Assembly: GCF_024362205.1 (NCBI RefSeq)
Contig: NZ_CP101462.1
Location: 152,501-216,500, forward strand
DNA from: Exiguobacterium aurantiacum
Lineage (GTDB): Bacteria; Bacillota; Bacilli; Exiguobacteriales; Exiguobacteriaceae
Direction of reading: 5' to 3'
DNA length: 64,000 bases
Shown here: positions 34,863-43,618 of the stretch, one piece after another
How the letters are laid out: every line of letters starts with the position of its first letter
How positions within the stretch are numbered: the first letter of the stretch is position 1
Position numbers and translations under genes: made by a program
Notes under the pieces: generated by a model
What the model was told of the DNA's origin: nothing
What the model saw: only the letters and a program-made list of their open reading frames with translations
The model's database searches: none

Positions 34863-34880
34863 TATCTTGAAATCAAGATT
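34863..34880 (+). promoter_or_regulatory. MhqR-type operator box 2
   Basis: TATCTTGAAATCAAGATT, palindrome of the same type as box 1, between the regulator stop and the dioxygenase start. Suggests separate control of the effector genes. Confidence 0.75.
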
Positions 34881-34894
34881 TTAAAGGAGCGATT

Positions 34895-35890
34895 ATGATG
34901 AACCATGTAAAAGGCATTCACCACGTAACGGCGATTACGAGCAGCGCCGAGAAAAACTATGACTTCTTCACGAACGTCCTCGGAATGCGTCTCGTCAAAA
35001 AGACGGTCAACCAAGACGACATTCAGACGTACCACTTATTTTTCGCCGACGACAAAGGCAGCGCCGGAACGGATATGACGTTCTTTGATTTCCCGGGCAT
35101 CCCGAAAGGCGTGCACGGGACGAACGAGATCGCCAAGACGTCGTTCCGCGTCCCGACCGATGAGTCGCTCACGTATTGGGAACGTCGATTCGACCGCCTC
35201 GGAGTGAAGCATGAAGGCATCGTCGAGCAGTTCGGAAAGAAGACGCTTTCGTTCGTCGATTTCGACGAACAGGCGTACCAGCTCATCTCGGATGAGTTCA
35301 ACGTCGGCGTCGCGTCAGGCGAACCGTGGCAAAACGGCCCGGTCCCGCTCGAGTACGCCATCACGGGCCTCGGTCCAATCTTTATCCGCATCGCGGACTT
35401 TACGTATTTCAAACAAGTGATGGAGCAAGTCATGTTGTTCGAAGAAATCGGGCAAGAAGGCGACGCGTATCTCTTTGAAGGAGGTGAGGGTGGAAACGGA
35501 GCGCAAGTCGTCGTCATTCATGACGAGACGTCACCAGTTGCGCGCCAAGGGTTCGGAACCGTGCACCACGTCGCTTTCCGTGTCGATGACCGCAGTGTCC
35601 TCGATGAATGGACGGCGCGCTTGCAACAGTTCGGATTACCGACATCAGGCTATGTCGACCGCTTCTTCTTTGAATCGTCTTACGCACGCGTCGCGCCACA
35701 AATCCTGTTCGAATGGGCAACGGACGGACCAGGATTCATGGGCGATGAGCCGTATGAGACGGTCGGTGAGAAATTGTCACTCCCGCCGTTCTTAGAACCG
35801 AAGCGGGAACAGATTGAAGCGATGGTTCGACCGATTGATACGGTCAGAAGTACAAAAACGTTTGAGAAAGAATATGAGGAAATGAAATGA
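34895..35890 (+). CDS. Ring-cleaving dioxygenase (MhqA/MhqO family)
   Basis: 331 residues: two glyoxalase/VOC domains. GIHHVTAITSSAEKNYDFFTNVLGMRLVKKTVNQDD at the start and GTVHHVAFRVDD near 215 each provide a metal histidine; ILFEWATDGPGF (about 270) provides the glutamate. MhqA/E/O-type dioxygenases open catechol or hydroquinone rings and detoxify quinone-generating compounds. AAAGGAG with ATG at 34895 or 34898. Under MhqR-type control by context, co-transcribed with the next gene, which it touches. Confidence 0.9.
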   Translation: MMNHVKGIHHVTAITSSAEKNYDFFTNVLGMRLVKKTVNQDDIQTYHLFFADDKGSAGTDMTFFDFPGIPKGVHGTNEIAKTSFRVPTDESLTYWERRFDRLGVKHEGIVEQFGKKTLSFVDFDEQAYQLISDEFNVGVASGEPWQNGPVPLEYAITGLGPIFIRIADFTYFKQVMEQVMLFEEIGQEGDAYLFEGGEGGNGAQVVVIHDETSPVARQGFGTVHHVAFRVDDRSVLDEWTARLQQFGLPTSGYVDRFFFESSYARVAPQILFEWATDGPGFMGDEPYETVGEKLSLPPFLEPKREQIEAMVRPIDTVRSTKTFEKEYEEMK

Positions 35891-35952
35891 GCTTTTTAAA
35901 TCGTTTGTTCGGTAAACAAGAAGAACCAACCAACTCACAAGGAGGAACTAAC

Positions 35953-36516
35953 ATGTTGAAAATTGGAATCGTACTCGGATCGACTCGTGAAGGACGCGTC
36001 AGCCCTCAAGTCGGAGAATGGGTCAAAGAACTCGCGGACAAACGCGGTGACGCCAACTATGAAATCATCGATATCGCAGACTATAGCCTTCCGCTTCTCG
36101 GCGAGCCAGGTGGCGACGCAACAGGTGCCGCGGCGTGGTCTGAGAAAATCGCTGAGATGGACGGCTTCGTCTTCATCGTCCAAGAATATAACCACTCGAT
36201 CACAGGCGCGCTCAAAAACGCCCTCGACTACTTACGCAACGAATGGCATAACAAAGCAGCCGGAATCGTCTCATACGGTTCGGTCGGCGGCGCGCGTGCG
36301 ACGGAACACTTACGTGGCGTGTTGAGCGAGCTCTTAATCGCCCACGTCCGTGTCCATCCAGCGCTCTCGCTCTTCACAGATTTCGAGAACGGGACAGACT
36401 TCGCACCGAAAGACGTTCAAGTCCAATCGGTCAACGATATGCTCGACCAGCTCGTCCCTTGGACAGAAGCGATGCAGACGGTCCGTACGAAAGCGGCAGA
36501 AGCTGCGAACAACTAA
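35953..36516 (+). CDS. NAD(P)H-dependent FMN reductase (azoreductase/quinone reductase type)
   Basis: 187 residues, flavodoxin-like. GSTREGRVSPQVGEWV (phosphate loop) near the start, VQEYNHSITGALKNALDYL near 76-95 and YGSVGGARATEHLRGVL near 106-122 are the FMN-contact motifs of NADPH-dependent FMN reductases. It would reduce quinones or azo compounds by two electrons, complementing the dioxygenase. ATG 35953 has a strong AAGGAGG; the in-frame ATG 35887 overlapping the dioxygenase stop would add a 22-residue polar extension, so two translation starts are possible. Confidence 0.88.
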   Translation: MLKIGIVLGSTREGRVSPQVGEWVKELADKRGDANYEIIDIADYSLPLLGEPGGDATGAAAWSEKIAEMDGFVFIVQEYNHSITGALKNALDYLRNEWHNKAAGIVSYGSVGGARATEHLRGVLSELLIAHVRVHPALSLFTDFENGTDFAPKDVQVQSVNDMLDQLVPWTEAMQTVRTKAAEAANN

Positions 36517-36522
36517 GTATTT

Positions 36523-36553
36523 GGCCAGCCTTTTCACAAGGCTGGTTTTTTTG
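36523..36553 (+). terminator. Terminator of the mhqR module
   Basis: Stem CCAGCC / GGCTGG with eight T. Confidence 0.88.
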
Positions 36554-36605
36554 TGCGCTTTTTAGACGGGTCGTGTAGAGTGGGAGGAGAAGAGGGGGAA
36601 TGAGC

Positions 36606-37082
36606 ATGTGGGCTCGGAAAACTGTCGCGGCCTCGCTAACGGCGCCGATTTATGCGTTCTTGTTGGCGTGTGGGGTCGTCATCCTGCAGCCTCCGGTCAG
36701 TGGAGGGAGCAGTGACACGGTGAATGGGCTATTGATGTTGACGGCCGCCTATCTGGCAATCAGTTTCCCGGCCATCGTCACATACGGCGTGTTGACATCG
36801 GTGTTCAGTGACTGGTTGGCACGCCGAATGTCGAAACGGTTCGAGCCGTTCGTCTCGTTTGGCTTACATATAGGATTCGGAATGGTTCTGCTTTGGCTCA
36901 GTGTAGGGGCTTCGGTTCTATACTGGATAATCGATTGCTATTTGACGCATAAAGGCCGTCGATTTGAAACGACACAGGCGTGGTCGAGTCTCGTCATCCC
37001 CGTCGGTGTCGTAGTGACGGCTTTCGGTATCGTTTATTTGATTGGTGTGATTCAAGATACGATGCAGCGTTTTTACGGGTGA
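36606..37082 (+). CDS. Four-helix membrane protein of unknown function
   Basis: 158 residues with hydrophobic segments at about 8-28, 40-66, 80-110 and 128-148. No family recognised. AGAGGGGG lies seven bases before ATG 36606; ATG 36600 is closer to it. Single gene, followed 60 bases later by a dehydrogenase gene with its own ribosome binding site. Confidence 0.72.
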   Translation: MWARKTVAASLTAPIYAFLLACGVVILQPPVSGGSSDTVNGLLMLTAAYLAISFPAIVTYGVLTSVFSDWLARRMSKRFEPFVSFGLHIGFGMVLLWLSVGASVLYWIIDCYLTHKGRRFETTQAWSSLVIPVGVVVTAFGIVYLIGVIQDTMQRFYG

Positions 37083-37142
37083 AAGTTGGCAAGATAGGGA
37101 ACAAACAAAGGACATGTTTAGAGAGTTGAAGGAGGAATCGGG

Positions 37143-38210
37143 ATGAAATGGATGATTTATGGGGCGAACGGTTATACGGGTGAACTGATTGCCCGCCAAG
37201 CCGTGCAACAAGGGATGACACCGGTGCTCGCGGGTCGGCGTGCGGACGCGATTGCGAAGCTCGGGGAAGAGCTCGGATGCGAGACACGCGTCTTCAACTT
37301 GTCGTTCGATAAGGCGACGCAGCAATTGGAAGACATCGACCTCGTGTTACATTGTGCCGGACCGTTCGCCGATACGAGTCGGCCGATGGTCGAGGCGTGT
37401 CTCGCCACGAAGACACATTACTTGGATATTACCGGGGAAATCGAGGTGTTCGAATACATCCACTCGAAGAAACGGGCTAAGCTCGCACAAGAAGCGGGCG
37501 TGTTGCTCTGTTCGGGTGTCGGGTTCGACGTCATTCCGACCGACTGTGTGGGCCGAAAATTGAAAGAGCTCATGCCGGACGCGACGAACCTCGCCCTCGG
37601 TTTCTCGGCGGCCGCCGGTATCTCGCGCGGGACGCTGAAAACGGCCATCCGCGGACTCGGGTCGAGCAGTGCCGAACGGAAAGATGGCGAACTGACACCG
37701 TTCCCACTTGGGGCGAAACGCCGTCACATCGATTTCGGACGCGGCAAGAAAACGGCCATCGCCATTCCGTGGGGAGACGTCTCGACCGCCTACTATACGA
37801 CGGGCATCCCAAATATCACGACGTGGGTGCCGGTTCCGCCGGTCTATGCTTATGGGGCACGTCTCTTGTCTTGGTTCGGTCCGATTCTCGGCAGTGATGC
37901 AGTGCAAGGGAAGCTTCTCCGTTATGTCGATGAGCACGTGAGCGGACCGGACGAGTCGGAGCGGGAGCGATCGTCGACGTATGTCTGGGGCGAGGCGACG
38001 AACGCCTCGGGTCGTAAAGTAATCGTCCGCATCAAGACGGCGAGCACGTATGCTTTCACTGTGTACGGGGCGCTCGAGGTCGTGTCCCGCCTTGTCAGTT
38101 CAGGCCGCGTCATCCCCGGCAGTTTCACGCCGGCGATGCTGTTCGGGTCGCACTTCATCGAAGAAATCGAAGGATCGTCGTCGTTTGTCGTCGATGAGGT
38201 CCGGCTGTAA
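37143..38210 (+). CDS. Saccharopine dehydrogenase-like NAD(P)-binding protein
   Basis: 355 residues. Rossmann motif GANGYTGELIARQAV at 8-22 instead of the usual GxGxxG start, as in the trans-acting enoyl reductase/saccharopine dehydrogenase-like group, followed by AGRR with the NADP-preferring arginines. HCAGPFADTSRPMVEACLATKTHYLDITGE (about 72-101) is the conserved second segment. No membrane helix except a hydrophobic stretch near 230. Likely a soluble or membrane-associated reductase; substrate unknown. GAAGGAGG ribosome binding site. Confidence 0.87.
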   Translation: MKWMIYGANGYTGELIARQAVQQGMTPVLAGRRADAIAKLGEELGCETRVFNLSFDKATQQLEDIDLVLHCAGPFADTSRPMVEACLATKTHYLDITGEIEVFEYIHSKKRAKLAQEAGVLLCSGVGFDVIPTDCVGRKLKELMPDATNLALGFSAAAGISRGTLKTAIRGLGSSSAERKDGELTPFPLGAKRRHIDFGRGKKTAIAIPWGDVSTAYYTTGIPNITTWVPVPPVYAYGARLLSWFGPILGSDAVQGKLLRYVDEHVSGPDESERERSSTYVWGEATNASGRKVIVRIKTASTYAFTVYGALEVVSRLVSSGRVIPGSFTPAMLFGSHFIEEIEGSSSFVVDEVRL

Positions 38211-38276
38211 CGGAATCACAATCTGTTCGCAATCGAAGTATGGTAAACTCAGGGGAGATTAGAGGGAGGGAATGAG

Positions 38277-39071
38277 ATGAGACGCTTAGAACTAGCCAGG
38301 CGGATCGAACGCATCAAAGCGGAAGGGACGTCTGCCTATATTCGGCATCGTAAACAGACCCCTCCCTATGAAGGTTCGGAATTGATTGTCGAAAATAAGG
38401 GCCACGTCTTCCGGATGGGTAACACGAGTTTTGCGGTCGGCTTTGGCCTGAACCGACCGACCAGTTTTTACGATTTACATCAAATGGAGAAGTGGGTGCG
38501 CGGCAAGAACGTGTCCCGCCTACATATCGAGGTCTGCCCGCTCGCGGACATGTCGCTCATTCGGTTGCTCCAAGAGCGAAACTATACGCTCGACCACTTC
38601 CTGGACGTGTGGTTGCTCGACGTGAACGCGTTCGTGTTTCCGGATATGGAGCATGCGGTCGAACGCGTGCACACCGATAACGTGAACGAGTGGGCCCGGG
38701 CCATCGCGGCCGGCTTTGCCGAGACGGGCACGATTTTACAAGAGACGATTGATACCGCGAAAGGCTTCTACGCGTTACCCGAAAACCAGGCGTTTCTCGT
38801 CCGCGAAGGCGAGACGGCCGTCGCCGGCGGTATTCTTGCTATCCAGGACGGGATGGGCGAACTGTTTTTGACGAGCACAATCCCAGCTTACCGAAACAAA
38901 GGTTACCAGACACAGCTCATCTTGGAGCGGATCGCCGCCGCGAAAGCTGCGGGTTGTCAGTACGTGACCGTCACAACGAAAGTCGATACGGCCTCGGGCC
39001 GCAATATGGAGCGTTTAGGTTTTATCCCGTTCTATCAGAAAGCGGTCATGAAAAGCCCGATTCTCAAATAA
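38277..39071 (+). CDS. GNAT acetyltransferase with long N-terminal domain
   Basis: 264 residues. The N-terminal ~125 residues (FAVGFGLNRPTSFYDLHQMEKWV) look like the divergent GNAT half seen in tandem-GNAT proteins. The C-terminal half has the active motif FLTSTIPAYRNKGYQTQLILERIAAAK (about 200-226) and TASGRNMERLGFIPFYQKAV. Start ATG with GAGGGAGGGAATGAG. Substrate unknown. It ends inside a shared terminator with the convergent SDR gene. Confidence 0.86.
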   Translation: MRRLELARRIERIKAEGTSAYIRHRKQTPPYEGSELIVENKGHVFRMGNTSFAVGFGLNRPTSFYDLHQMEKWVRGKNVSRLHIEVCPLADMSLIRLLQERNYTLDHFLDVWLLDVNAFVFPDMEHAVERVHTDNVNEWARAIAAGFAETGTILQETIDTAKGFYALPENQAFLVREGETAVAGGILAIQDGMGELFLTSTIPAYRNKGYQTQLILERIAAAKAAGCQYVTVTTKVDTASGRNMERLGFIPFYQKAVMKSPILK

Positions 39072-39098
39072 ACAGGTCGCCCCGCGGGGCGACCTGTT
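39071..39098. terminator. Shared hairpin between convergent genes
   Basis: 13-bp GC-rich stem AACAGGTCGCCCC / GGGGCGACCTGTT, two-base centre. T-tracts are weak, so termination strength is uncertain. Confidence 0.7.
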
Positions 39099-39102
39099 GT
39101 CG

Positions 39103-39888
39103 TTAAAGCAAAGATTCGGCGCCGTCGACGTACACCTCGGAACCGGTGACGTGGCTCGACATGTTGCTCGCGAAGAACAACACGACGTCCGCGACTTGTT
39201 TGGCCGTTCCTGACTTGCCGGCGAGCGGCTGATTTCCTTCTGGGTACTCGATCGGGATGACGACTTCCTCAAGCAAGGCGTCGTCTCGGTTCGTCGAGTC
39301 ATCGATGTTCGTATCGATGGCCCCGGGACAAATCGAGTTGACGCGAATGCCGAACTGGGCGAGCTCGGCCGCTGCCATTTTGGCAAATCCGGTCTGCCCG
39401 GCTTTCGTCGTCGCATAGCCGCTGAAGCCGAAGTTTTTGAAGTAACGGTTCCCGTTGATGGATGAGGTGATGATGACGCTCCCGCCTCGTTCTTTTAAGT
39501 AAGGGATGGCGTGTTTCACCGTCAAGAATGTGCCCGTCAAGTTCGTCTCGACGACACCGTTCCAATCCTCGAGCGATAAGTGTTCGATCGGTGTGATCGT
39601 CCCGTTCCGGCCCGCGTTCGCGAAGACGATATCGATGCGGCCGAAACGCTCGACCGTCTGTTCATACGCCCGTTTCATCTCATCCTCGTTCCCCACGTCG
39701 GCGCTAATGCCGATGGCCCGTTCGTCTCCAATTAGACTCGCGAGTTGCTGTGCATCTTCCAATTTTAAGTCGACGATGGCGACTTTCGCTCCTGCCTGGA
39801 CGAATCGGATGACGGCGGCGCGTCCGATTCCGGATGCCGCGCCTGTGATGAACGCGACTTTACCCGACAACAATGTATTTGAAATCAT
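39103..39888 (-). CDS. Short-chain dehydrogenase/reductase
   Basis: 261 residues, classical SDR. Cofactor motif TGAASGIG at about 14-21, the NAG strand NAG near 91, catalytic Ser in IITSSINGN and the YxxxK motif YATTK (about 160-164). D after VAIVDLK suggests NAD preference. ATG 39888 with AAAGGAG; the longer frame to 39927 lacks a site. Resembles glucose-1-dehydrogenase or 3-oxoacyl-reductase-like proteins; substrate unknown. Confidence 0.92.
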   Translation of the reverse strand: MISNTLLSGKVAFITGAASGIGRAAVIRFVQAGAKVAIVDLKLEDAQQLASLIGDERAIGISADVGNEDEMKRAYEQTVERFGRIDIVFANAGRNGTITPIEHLSLEDWNGVVETNLTGTFLTVKHAIPYLKERGGSVIITSSINGNRYFKNFGFSGYATTKAGQTGFAKMAAAELAQFGIRVNSICPGAIDTNIDDSTNRDDALLEEVVIPIEYPEGNQPLAGKSGTAKQVADVVLFFASNMSSHVTGSEVYVDGAESLL

Positions 39889-39973
39889 TTGATTCGCTCC
39901 TTTCAGCTTCCTGTTCTCATATTCCACCGTTCTATGAAAACTATGCTCGTTTTCTGAAAAAAAGCCGTGTCAC

Positions 39974-40288
39974 TTAATCCGGTGTTACATGGATTGACAC
40001 GGCAATCTTGAGTTTGGCGTCTCGGTCGAGTTCCACCGTGACGCTTTGACCGACCCGAAGTTCTTGCACGTCGTCCGCACTCCCGGTCACTTCGGTTTGA
40101 TCATTGATTAAAATCGTATGCAACTTCACCTCACTGCCTGAGACGTCACTCGGACCAATCATCAATTGCGGGATATCGATTTGCTCAATCCGTCCCTCGA
40201 TTTGATGGTCGTCCCATGTGCTAATCCAATACACTGCCATTAAACAAAGACCGATAAACGCGAGGGCAAAGATGAGTCGTGTCCTCAT
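39974..40288 (-). CDS. Small exported protein with OB-like domain, unknown
   Basis: 104 residues: an N-terminal hydrophobic helix (5-22) acting as signal anchor, then a beta-rich segment EGRIEQIDIPQLMIGP...VKLHTILINDQTEVTG...LRVGQSVTVELDRDAKLKIAVSI that looks like an OB-fold of the DUF3221 type. Strong GAGGAGGAACATC with ATG. No partner gene nearby. Confidence 0.72.
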   Translation of the reverse strand: MRTRLIFALAFIGLCLMAVYWISTWDDHQIEGRIEQIDIPQLMIGPSDVSGSEVKLHTILINDQTEVTGSADDVQELRVGQSVTVELDRDAKLKIAVSIHVTPD

Positions 40289-40435
40289 GATGTTCCTCCT
40301 CTGCGGTATTCCGGTACGATGGTTTCCATTAGTTATTTACCCGGATAACAGGAATTGTATAGGGTTCTTTTTACAGGAATTTGAATCGGTGATGCGGAAT
40401 AAAACAAGACAATTTGATGAGTGGAGGCGCTGACG

Positions 40436-40741
40436 ATGATTTTAGTCGGGCTGGTTAGTTTGATTATTTCAGGATTGGTGGCGTTCGGATGGTGGACAAT
40501 CGGTTTTCCGCGGCGACGCATATGGGGCGGAATAATGATGTTAGGTGTCGCGTTCACCTGCTCGCCATTCCTCCTCGTCGTGAGCGGAGAACGGTTTGGG
40601 TTCGATGGCATCGTCGCGGGATTGGTCGGACTGTTTTGTATCGTTGCGGGCGGGTTCTTCTTTCTTGCACTCGGTTGGATCGGTCGGCCGCAAAAAGTCC
40701 GGAAGGTACGGACCCTCTCGGAGGACCCTGATTTGTTTTAA
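40436..40741 (+). CDS. Small three-helix membrane protein
   Basis: 101 residues with helices at about 3-22, 32-50 and 55-80 and a charged tail RPQKVRKVRTL. TGGAGG lies eight bases before ATG 40436; GTG 40421 is an alternative without a site. No family recognised. Confidence 0.7.
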   Translation: MILVGLVSLIISGLVAFGWWTIGFPRRRIWGGIMMLGVAFTCSPFLLVVSGERFGFDGIVAGLVGLFCIVAGGFFFLALGWIGRPQKVRKVRTLSEDPDLF

Positions 40742-40803
40742 GGCGGGTTGTCAGCCGACTCCTGAAACCCGTACAGTGAATGAAACGAAGCTGAGGGGGG
40801 ATT

Positions 40804-41820
40804 ATGTTGGTGTCAAATAAACAACCACCGGCGTTACGACCGGGGGATACGATTGGGATCATCACACCATCATTTCCGGCACCGGTCCGGTTTCCAGAAC
40901 GGTACGCGCGCGGGACGGAACAACTAAGGCGGATGGGATTTCTCGTTCGAGAAGGACGGTGCACGCACCGTTCAGAAGGATACCGCTCGGCCTCGATCCG
41001 AGAACGAGCCGAGGAGTTCAATGAGCTGCTGCGTGATGATGACGTGAAAGCGATCATCAGCACGATTGGAGGGACGAACTCGAACTCGCTCTTGCCGTAT
41101 ATCGATTACGAGGCGTTGCGACGACGCCCAAAAATCATCATGGGCTATAGTGATGTCACGGCACTTCTTCTCGCCTGCTATACACAGACGGGTGTGACGA
41201 CGTTCTATGGTCCAGCTATCATCCCGTCGTTCGGGGAATACGAGACGATGTTTGCGGACGGGGAGCGCTATGTGCGGGAGGTACTTTGTTTGGAGCGGAC
41301 GGCGCCTTATACGCTCGACGTGCCCCGGGAGTGGACCGAGGAGATGATCGATTGGTCGACGCAGGACCGAGAGAAAAAATTCTATCCGAATGAAGGGTGG
41401 CTCACACTTCAAGGCGGCCAGGCCCGCGGGAAGTTGATTGGTGGGAACTTGAACACGATGACCGGCTTCTTGAAATCGGACTATTTTCCCGACATGGAAG
41501 GGGCTATCCTGTTTTTAGAAGACTCCTTCAAAACGATGGCGGACGAGGAGCGTTCCCTCAGTATGCTCAAACTGGGAGGTGTGTTCAATCAAATCAATGG
41601 ACTCATCATTGGGAAACATGAACATTTCGATGCGGGCGGCGCGCCGTTCACGTTCGAGGAGTTGGTGCTCGAAGTTCTCGGAGACGTCGACTTCCCGATT
41701 TTGACGAACGTCGATATCGGGCATACATTCCCGTCCCACGTGTTCCCGATCGGCATCGATGTCATGCTCGATGCGACGGCAGGAACAATCACATTTTTAG
41801 AGGATGGAGTGACGCGATAA
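40804..41820 (+). CDS. S66 family LD-carboxypeptidase (MccF-like)
   Basis: 338 residues. Serine peptidase of the S66 family: nucleophile in MGYSDVTALL (Ser116), IGGNLNTMTGFLKSDYFPDMEGAILFLED (about 218-246) with the catalytic glutamate, and the histidine in NVDIGHTFPSHVFPIG (about 300-315). Members cleave the L,D bond of murein tetrapeptides in recycling or hydrolyse microcin C-type compounds (MccF). No signal peptide, so cytoplasmic. GAGGGGGG ribosome binding site. The next gene starts on its last base. Confidence 0.93.
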   Translation: MLVSNKQPPALRPGDTIGIITPSFPAPVRFPERYARGTEQLRRMGFLVREGRCTHRSEGYRSASIRERAEEFNELLRDDDVKAIISTIGGTNSNSLLPYIDYEALRRRPKIIMGYSDVTALLLACYTQTGVTTFYGPAIIPSFGEYETMFADGERYVREVLCLERTAPYTLDVPREWTEEMIDWSTQDREKKFYPNEGWLTLQGGQARGKLIGGNLNTMTGFLKSDYFPDMEGAILFLEDSFKTMADEERSLSMLKLGGVFNQINGLIIGKHEHFDAGGAPFTFEELVLEVLGDVDFPILTNVDIGHTFPSHVFPIGIDVMLDATAGTITFLEDGVTR

Positions 41821-42404
41821 TGGAATTCATCACGGTCGTGGACCACCGACGGAAAAAAGTTGGGTTGAAGTCACGCGCCGATGTGCATCGGGACGGGGAC
41901 TGGCATGAGACGTTCCACTGTTGGATGACGGACCAGGACCGTCTTTTCTTGCAACTTCGAAGCGACGACAAGGCAGACTTTCCCAGATTGTTCGATATCA
42001 CTGCGGCCGGGCATTTAGCAGCCGGAGAGACCGTTCGGGACGGCGTGCGTGAGATTCATGAAGAGCTCGGGCTCGAACTGACGCTCGACCAATTGACCCC
42101 ACTCGGCATCTTCGAAGACGTGATCGAGACAAAGACGTTTTTGGATCGAGAGTTCGCCCATACATATGTCTACGCGTACGCGGGAGAACCGTTCACATTA
42201 GATGAAACAGAAGTGGCCGATGTCGTCACCGTCGATTTCGCGGCGTTCCGGTCACTTTTGGCCGGGACGCATGCGGAGGTTGAGTCGATCTCGGCAATCT
42301 CAGGGGAGACACGGACCGTGACGAAGCAAGATCTCGTGCCACATCCGACAAGCTACTGGGAGCAAGTTTTGACAGGCCTTGAAGAGCTGACTTCAAGCGA
42401 TTGA
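41820..42404 (+). CDS. Nudix hydrolase (isopentenyl-diphosphate isomerase-like)
   Basis: 194 residues. Nudix box GHLAAGETVRDGVREIHEELGL (about 65-86) fits GX5EX7REUXEEXGU. The RADVHRDGDWHETFHCWM segment upstream is typical of the YfcD/IDI-like Nudix group. Starts on the last base of the S66 peptidase stop codon, implying translational coupling. Hydrolyses a nucleoside-diphosphate-linked substrate; identity unknown. Confidence 0.9.
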   Translation: MEFITVVDHRRKKVGLKSRADVHRDGDWHETFHCWMTDQDRLFLQLRSDDKADFPRLFDITAAGHLAAGETVRDGVREIHEELGLELTLDQLTPLGIFEDVIETKTFLDREFAHTYVYAYAGEPFTLDETEVADVVTVDFAAFRSLLAGTHAEVESISAISGETRTVTKQDLVPHPTSYWEQVLTGLEELTSSD

Positions 42405-42414
42405 GGCGAGTCTC

Positions 42415-42498
42415 ATGATTGATTTCATTTGGCAACTGCTGAACGTGATGCTCGTGTTCGGTTTAGGCAGTCTTTTGTTTTGGTGTTTTCGCAAGTGA
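42415..42498 (+). CDS. 27-residue single-helix membrane peptide
   Basis: Small ORF MIDFIWQLLNVMLVFGLGSLLFWCFRK: one transmembrane segment with a positive C-terminus. ATG eight bases after a GAGGCGAG, ten bases after the Nudix stop, and before the next GNAT gene. Size, topology and spacing support a real small protein, but codon bias cannot be judged on so few codons. Confidence 0.5.
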   Translation: MIDFIWQLLNVMLVFGLGSLLFWCFRK

Positions 42499-42515
42499 AG
42501 AGGGGGGATGGCGAG

Positions 42516-43103
42516 ATGAACGTTGAACATACAGATACACCGCTCCAGATTGAGACCGGGCGATTATACTTGCGGGCACCTCACGCAGGGGAAGATGCGC
42601 GTATCGTCAACGAGGCGATTCGGGAGTCACATGATGAATTGAAGCGCTGGCTTCCATTCGCGCAAGAAGTGCCGACGTTGTCCGAGACGGAAGAAAACTT
42701 GAAGCGGGCGCAGGAACTCTACGTAACAGGCGAAAGTTTTCGGTATCTCATCTTTTTACGAGACACGGGGACGTTCGTCGGAACGGTCAGCCTGTTTGGG
42801 ATCGACTGGGACGTGCGAAAGGCTGCCGTTGGCTATTGGCTTCACACGGCATATACTGGTCACGGTTATATGAGCGAGGCGGTCGAGGCAATCGTCCGTT
42901 TCGGATTCTCCCACTTTGGCTTCAATCGGATTGAAATCCAATGCGAGTCGACGAACGAGGGGAGTCGAATGATTCCAGAACGACTCGGCTTTCGTTTGGA
43001 AGGTACGCTCCGAAACGAAGATTTGTCTGCTGACGGACAGCGATTGACGGACACGGCTGTCTACGGAATCTTACCGGGAGAACTTATACCTGAAGCGCCA
43101 TGA
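42516..43103 (+). CDS. GNAT acetyltransferase (RimJ/RimL family)
   Basis: 195 residues. IETGRLYLRAPHAGEDARIVNEAIRESHDELKRWLPFAQ at the N-terminus and GYWLHTAYTGHGYMSEAVEAIVRFGFSHFGFNRIEIQCESTNEGSRMIPERLGF (about 108-160) are the RimJ/RimL/RimI-like signature. ATG 42516 has AGGGGGG nine bases upstream. The end overlaps the convergent GNAT gene by 20 bases. Probably acetylates a protein N-terminus; substrate unknown. Confidence 0.92.
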   Translation: MNVEHTDTPLQIETGRLYLRAPHAGEDARIVNEAIRESHDELKRWLPFAQEVPTLSETEENLKRAQELYVTGESFRYLIFLRDTGTFVGTVSLFGIDWDVRKAAVGYWLHTAYTGHGYMSEAVEAIVRFGFSHFGFNRIEIQCESTNEGSRMIPERLGFRLEGTLRNEDLSADGQRLTDTAVYGILPGELIPEAP

Positions 43104-43548
43104 TTCGTTGCGGCCCAATCGGTCCGTCGATGCGGCGGCCGGTATCGACAAAGCCGACCGTTTGATAGAGCGAGAAGGCTGGCCCATTTTTGAGATTGAC
43201 CGACAAGACGATTTCGTGTTTATCGGTGAAATGTTCCTGGACGTAACTTGGCAATTGACGGAGCGCCGCTTTGGCATGGCCGTTTCCTTGAACCGAATGA
43301 TTGATGGAAAACATCGAGAGCAATAACGCGTCGTCTGTCTCCGTATACGAGGCGACCCGTTCCGTGTCGTGGAGCAAAAAGAAACCGACGGGCTCATCTG
43401 TCGTGATGACGACAGGGTGCACGCCGTCTGGCAACGGCGAATCGATATCTTTTGGGAGCGTCGTATATTTCTCTTGGTCGAGCGGCAGGCTAAATGTCTC
43501 CAGGACAGGCCAATGGGCGTCACGGAGTGGTTCGAGTCTGATTGACAT
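43084..43548 (-). CDS. GNAT acetyltransferase (convergent)
   Basis: 154 residues. LRDAHWPVLETFSLPLDQEKYTTLPKD at the start, MFSINHSVQGNGHAKAALRQLPSYVQEHF (about 82-110) as acetyl-CoA motif and NLKNGPAFSLYQTVGFVDTG. ATG 43548 has GAGGAGG on the minus strand; longer frames lack a site. Tail-to-tail with the previous GNAT gene, sharing 20 bases of coding sequence. Confidence 0.85.
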   Translation of the reverse strand: MSIRLEPLRDAHWPVLETFSLPLDQEKYTTLPKDIDSPLPDGVHPVVITTDEPVGFFLLHDTERVASYTETDDALLLSMFSINHSVQGNGHAKAALRQLPSYVQEHFTDKHEIVLSVNLKNGPAFSLYQTVGFVDTGRRIDGPIGPQRIMALQV

Positions 43549-43618
43549 CCGGATTCCTCCTCGGTGTAAGTTGTCTCTTCTAGTATACTGAACTCTAACT
43601 CGAAAGGAACTGAACACG

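Noticed and set aside
37347-37937. 196-codon minus-strand frame opposite the saccharopine dehydrogenase-like gene
   Set aside because: Antisense shadow with arginine-rich, low-complexity composition and no start signals.
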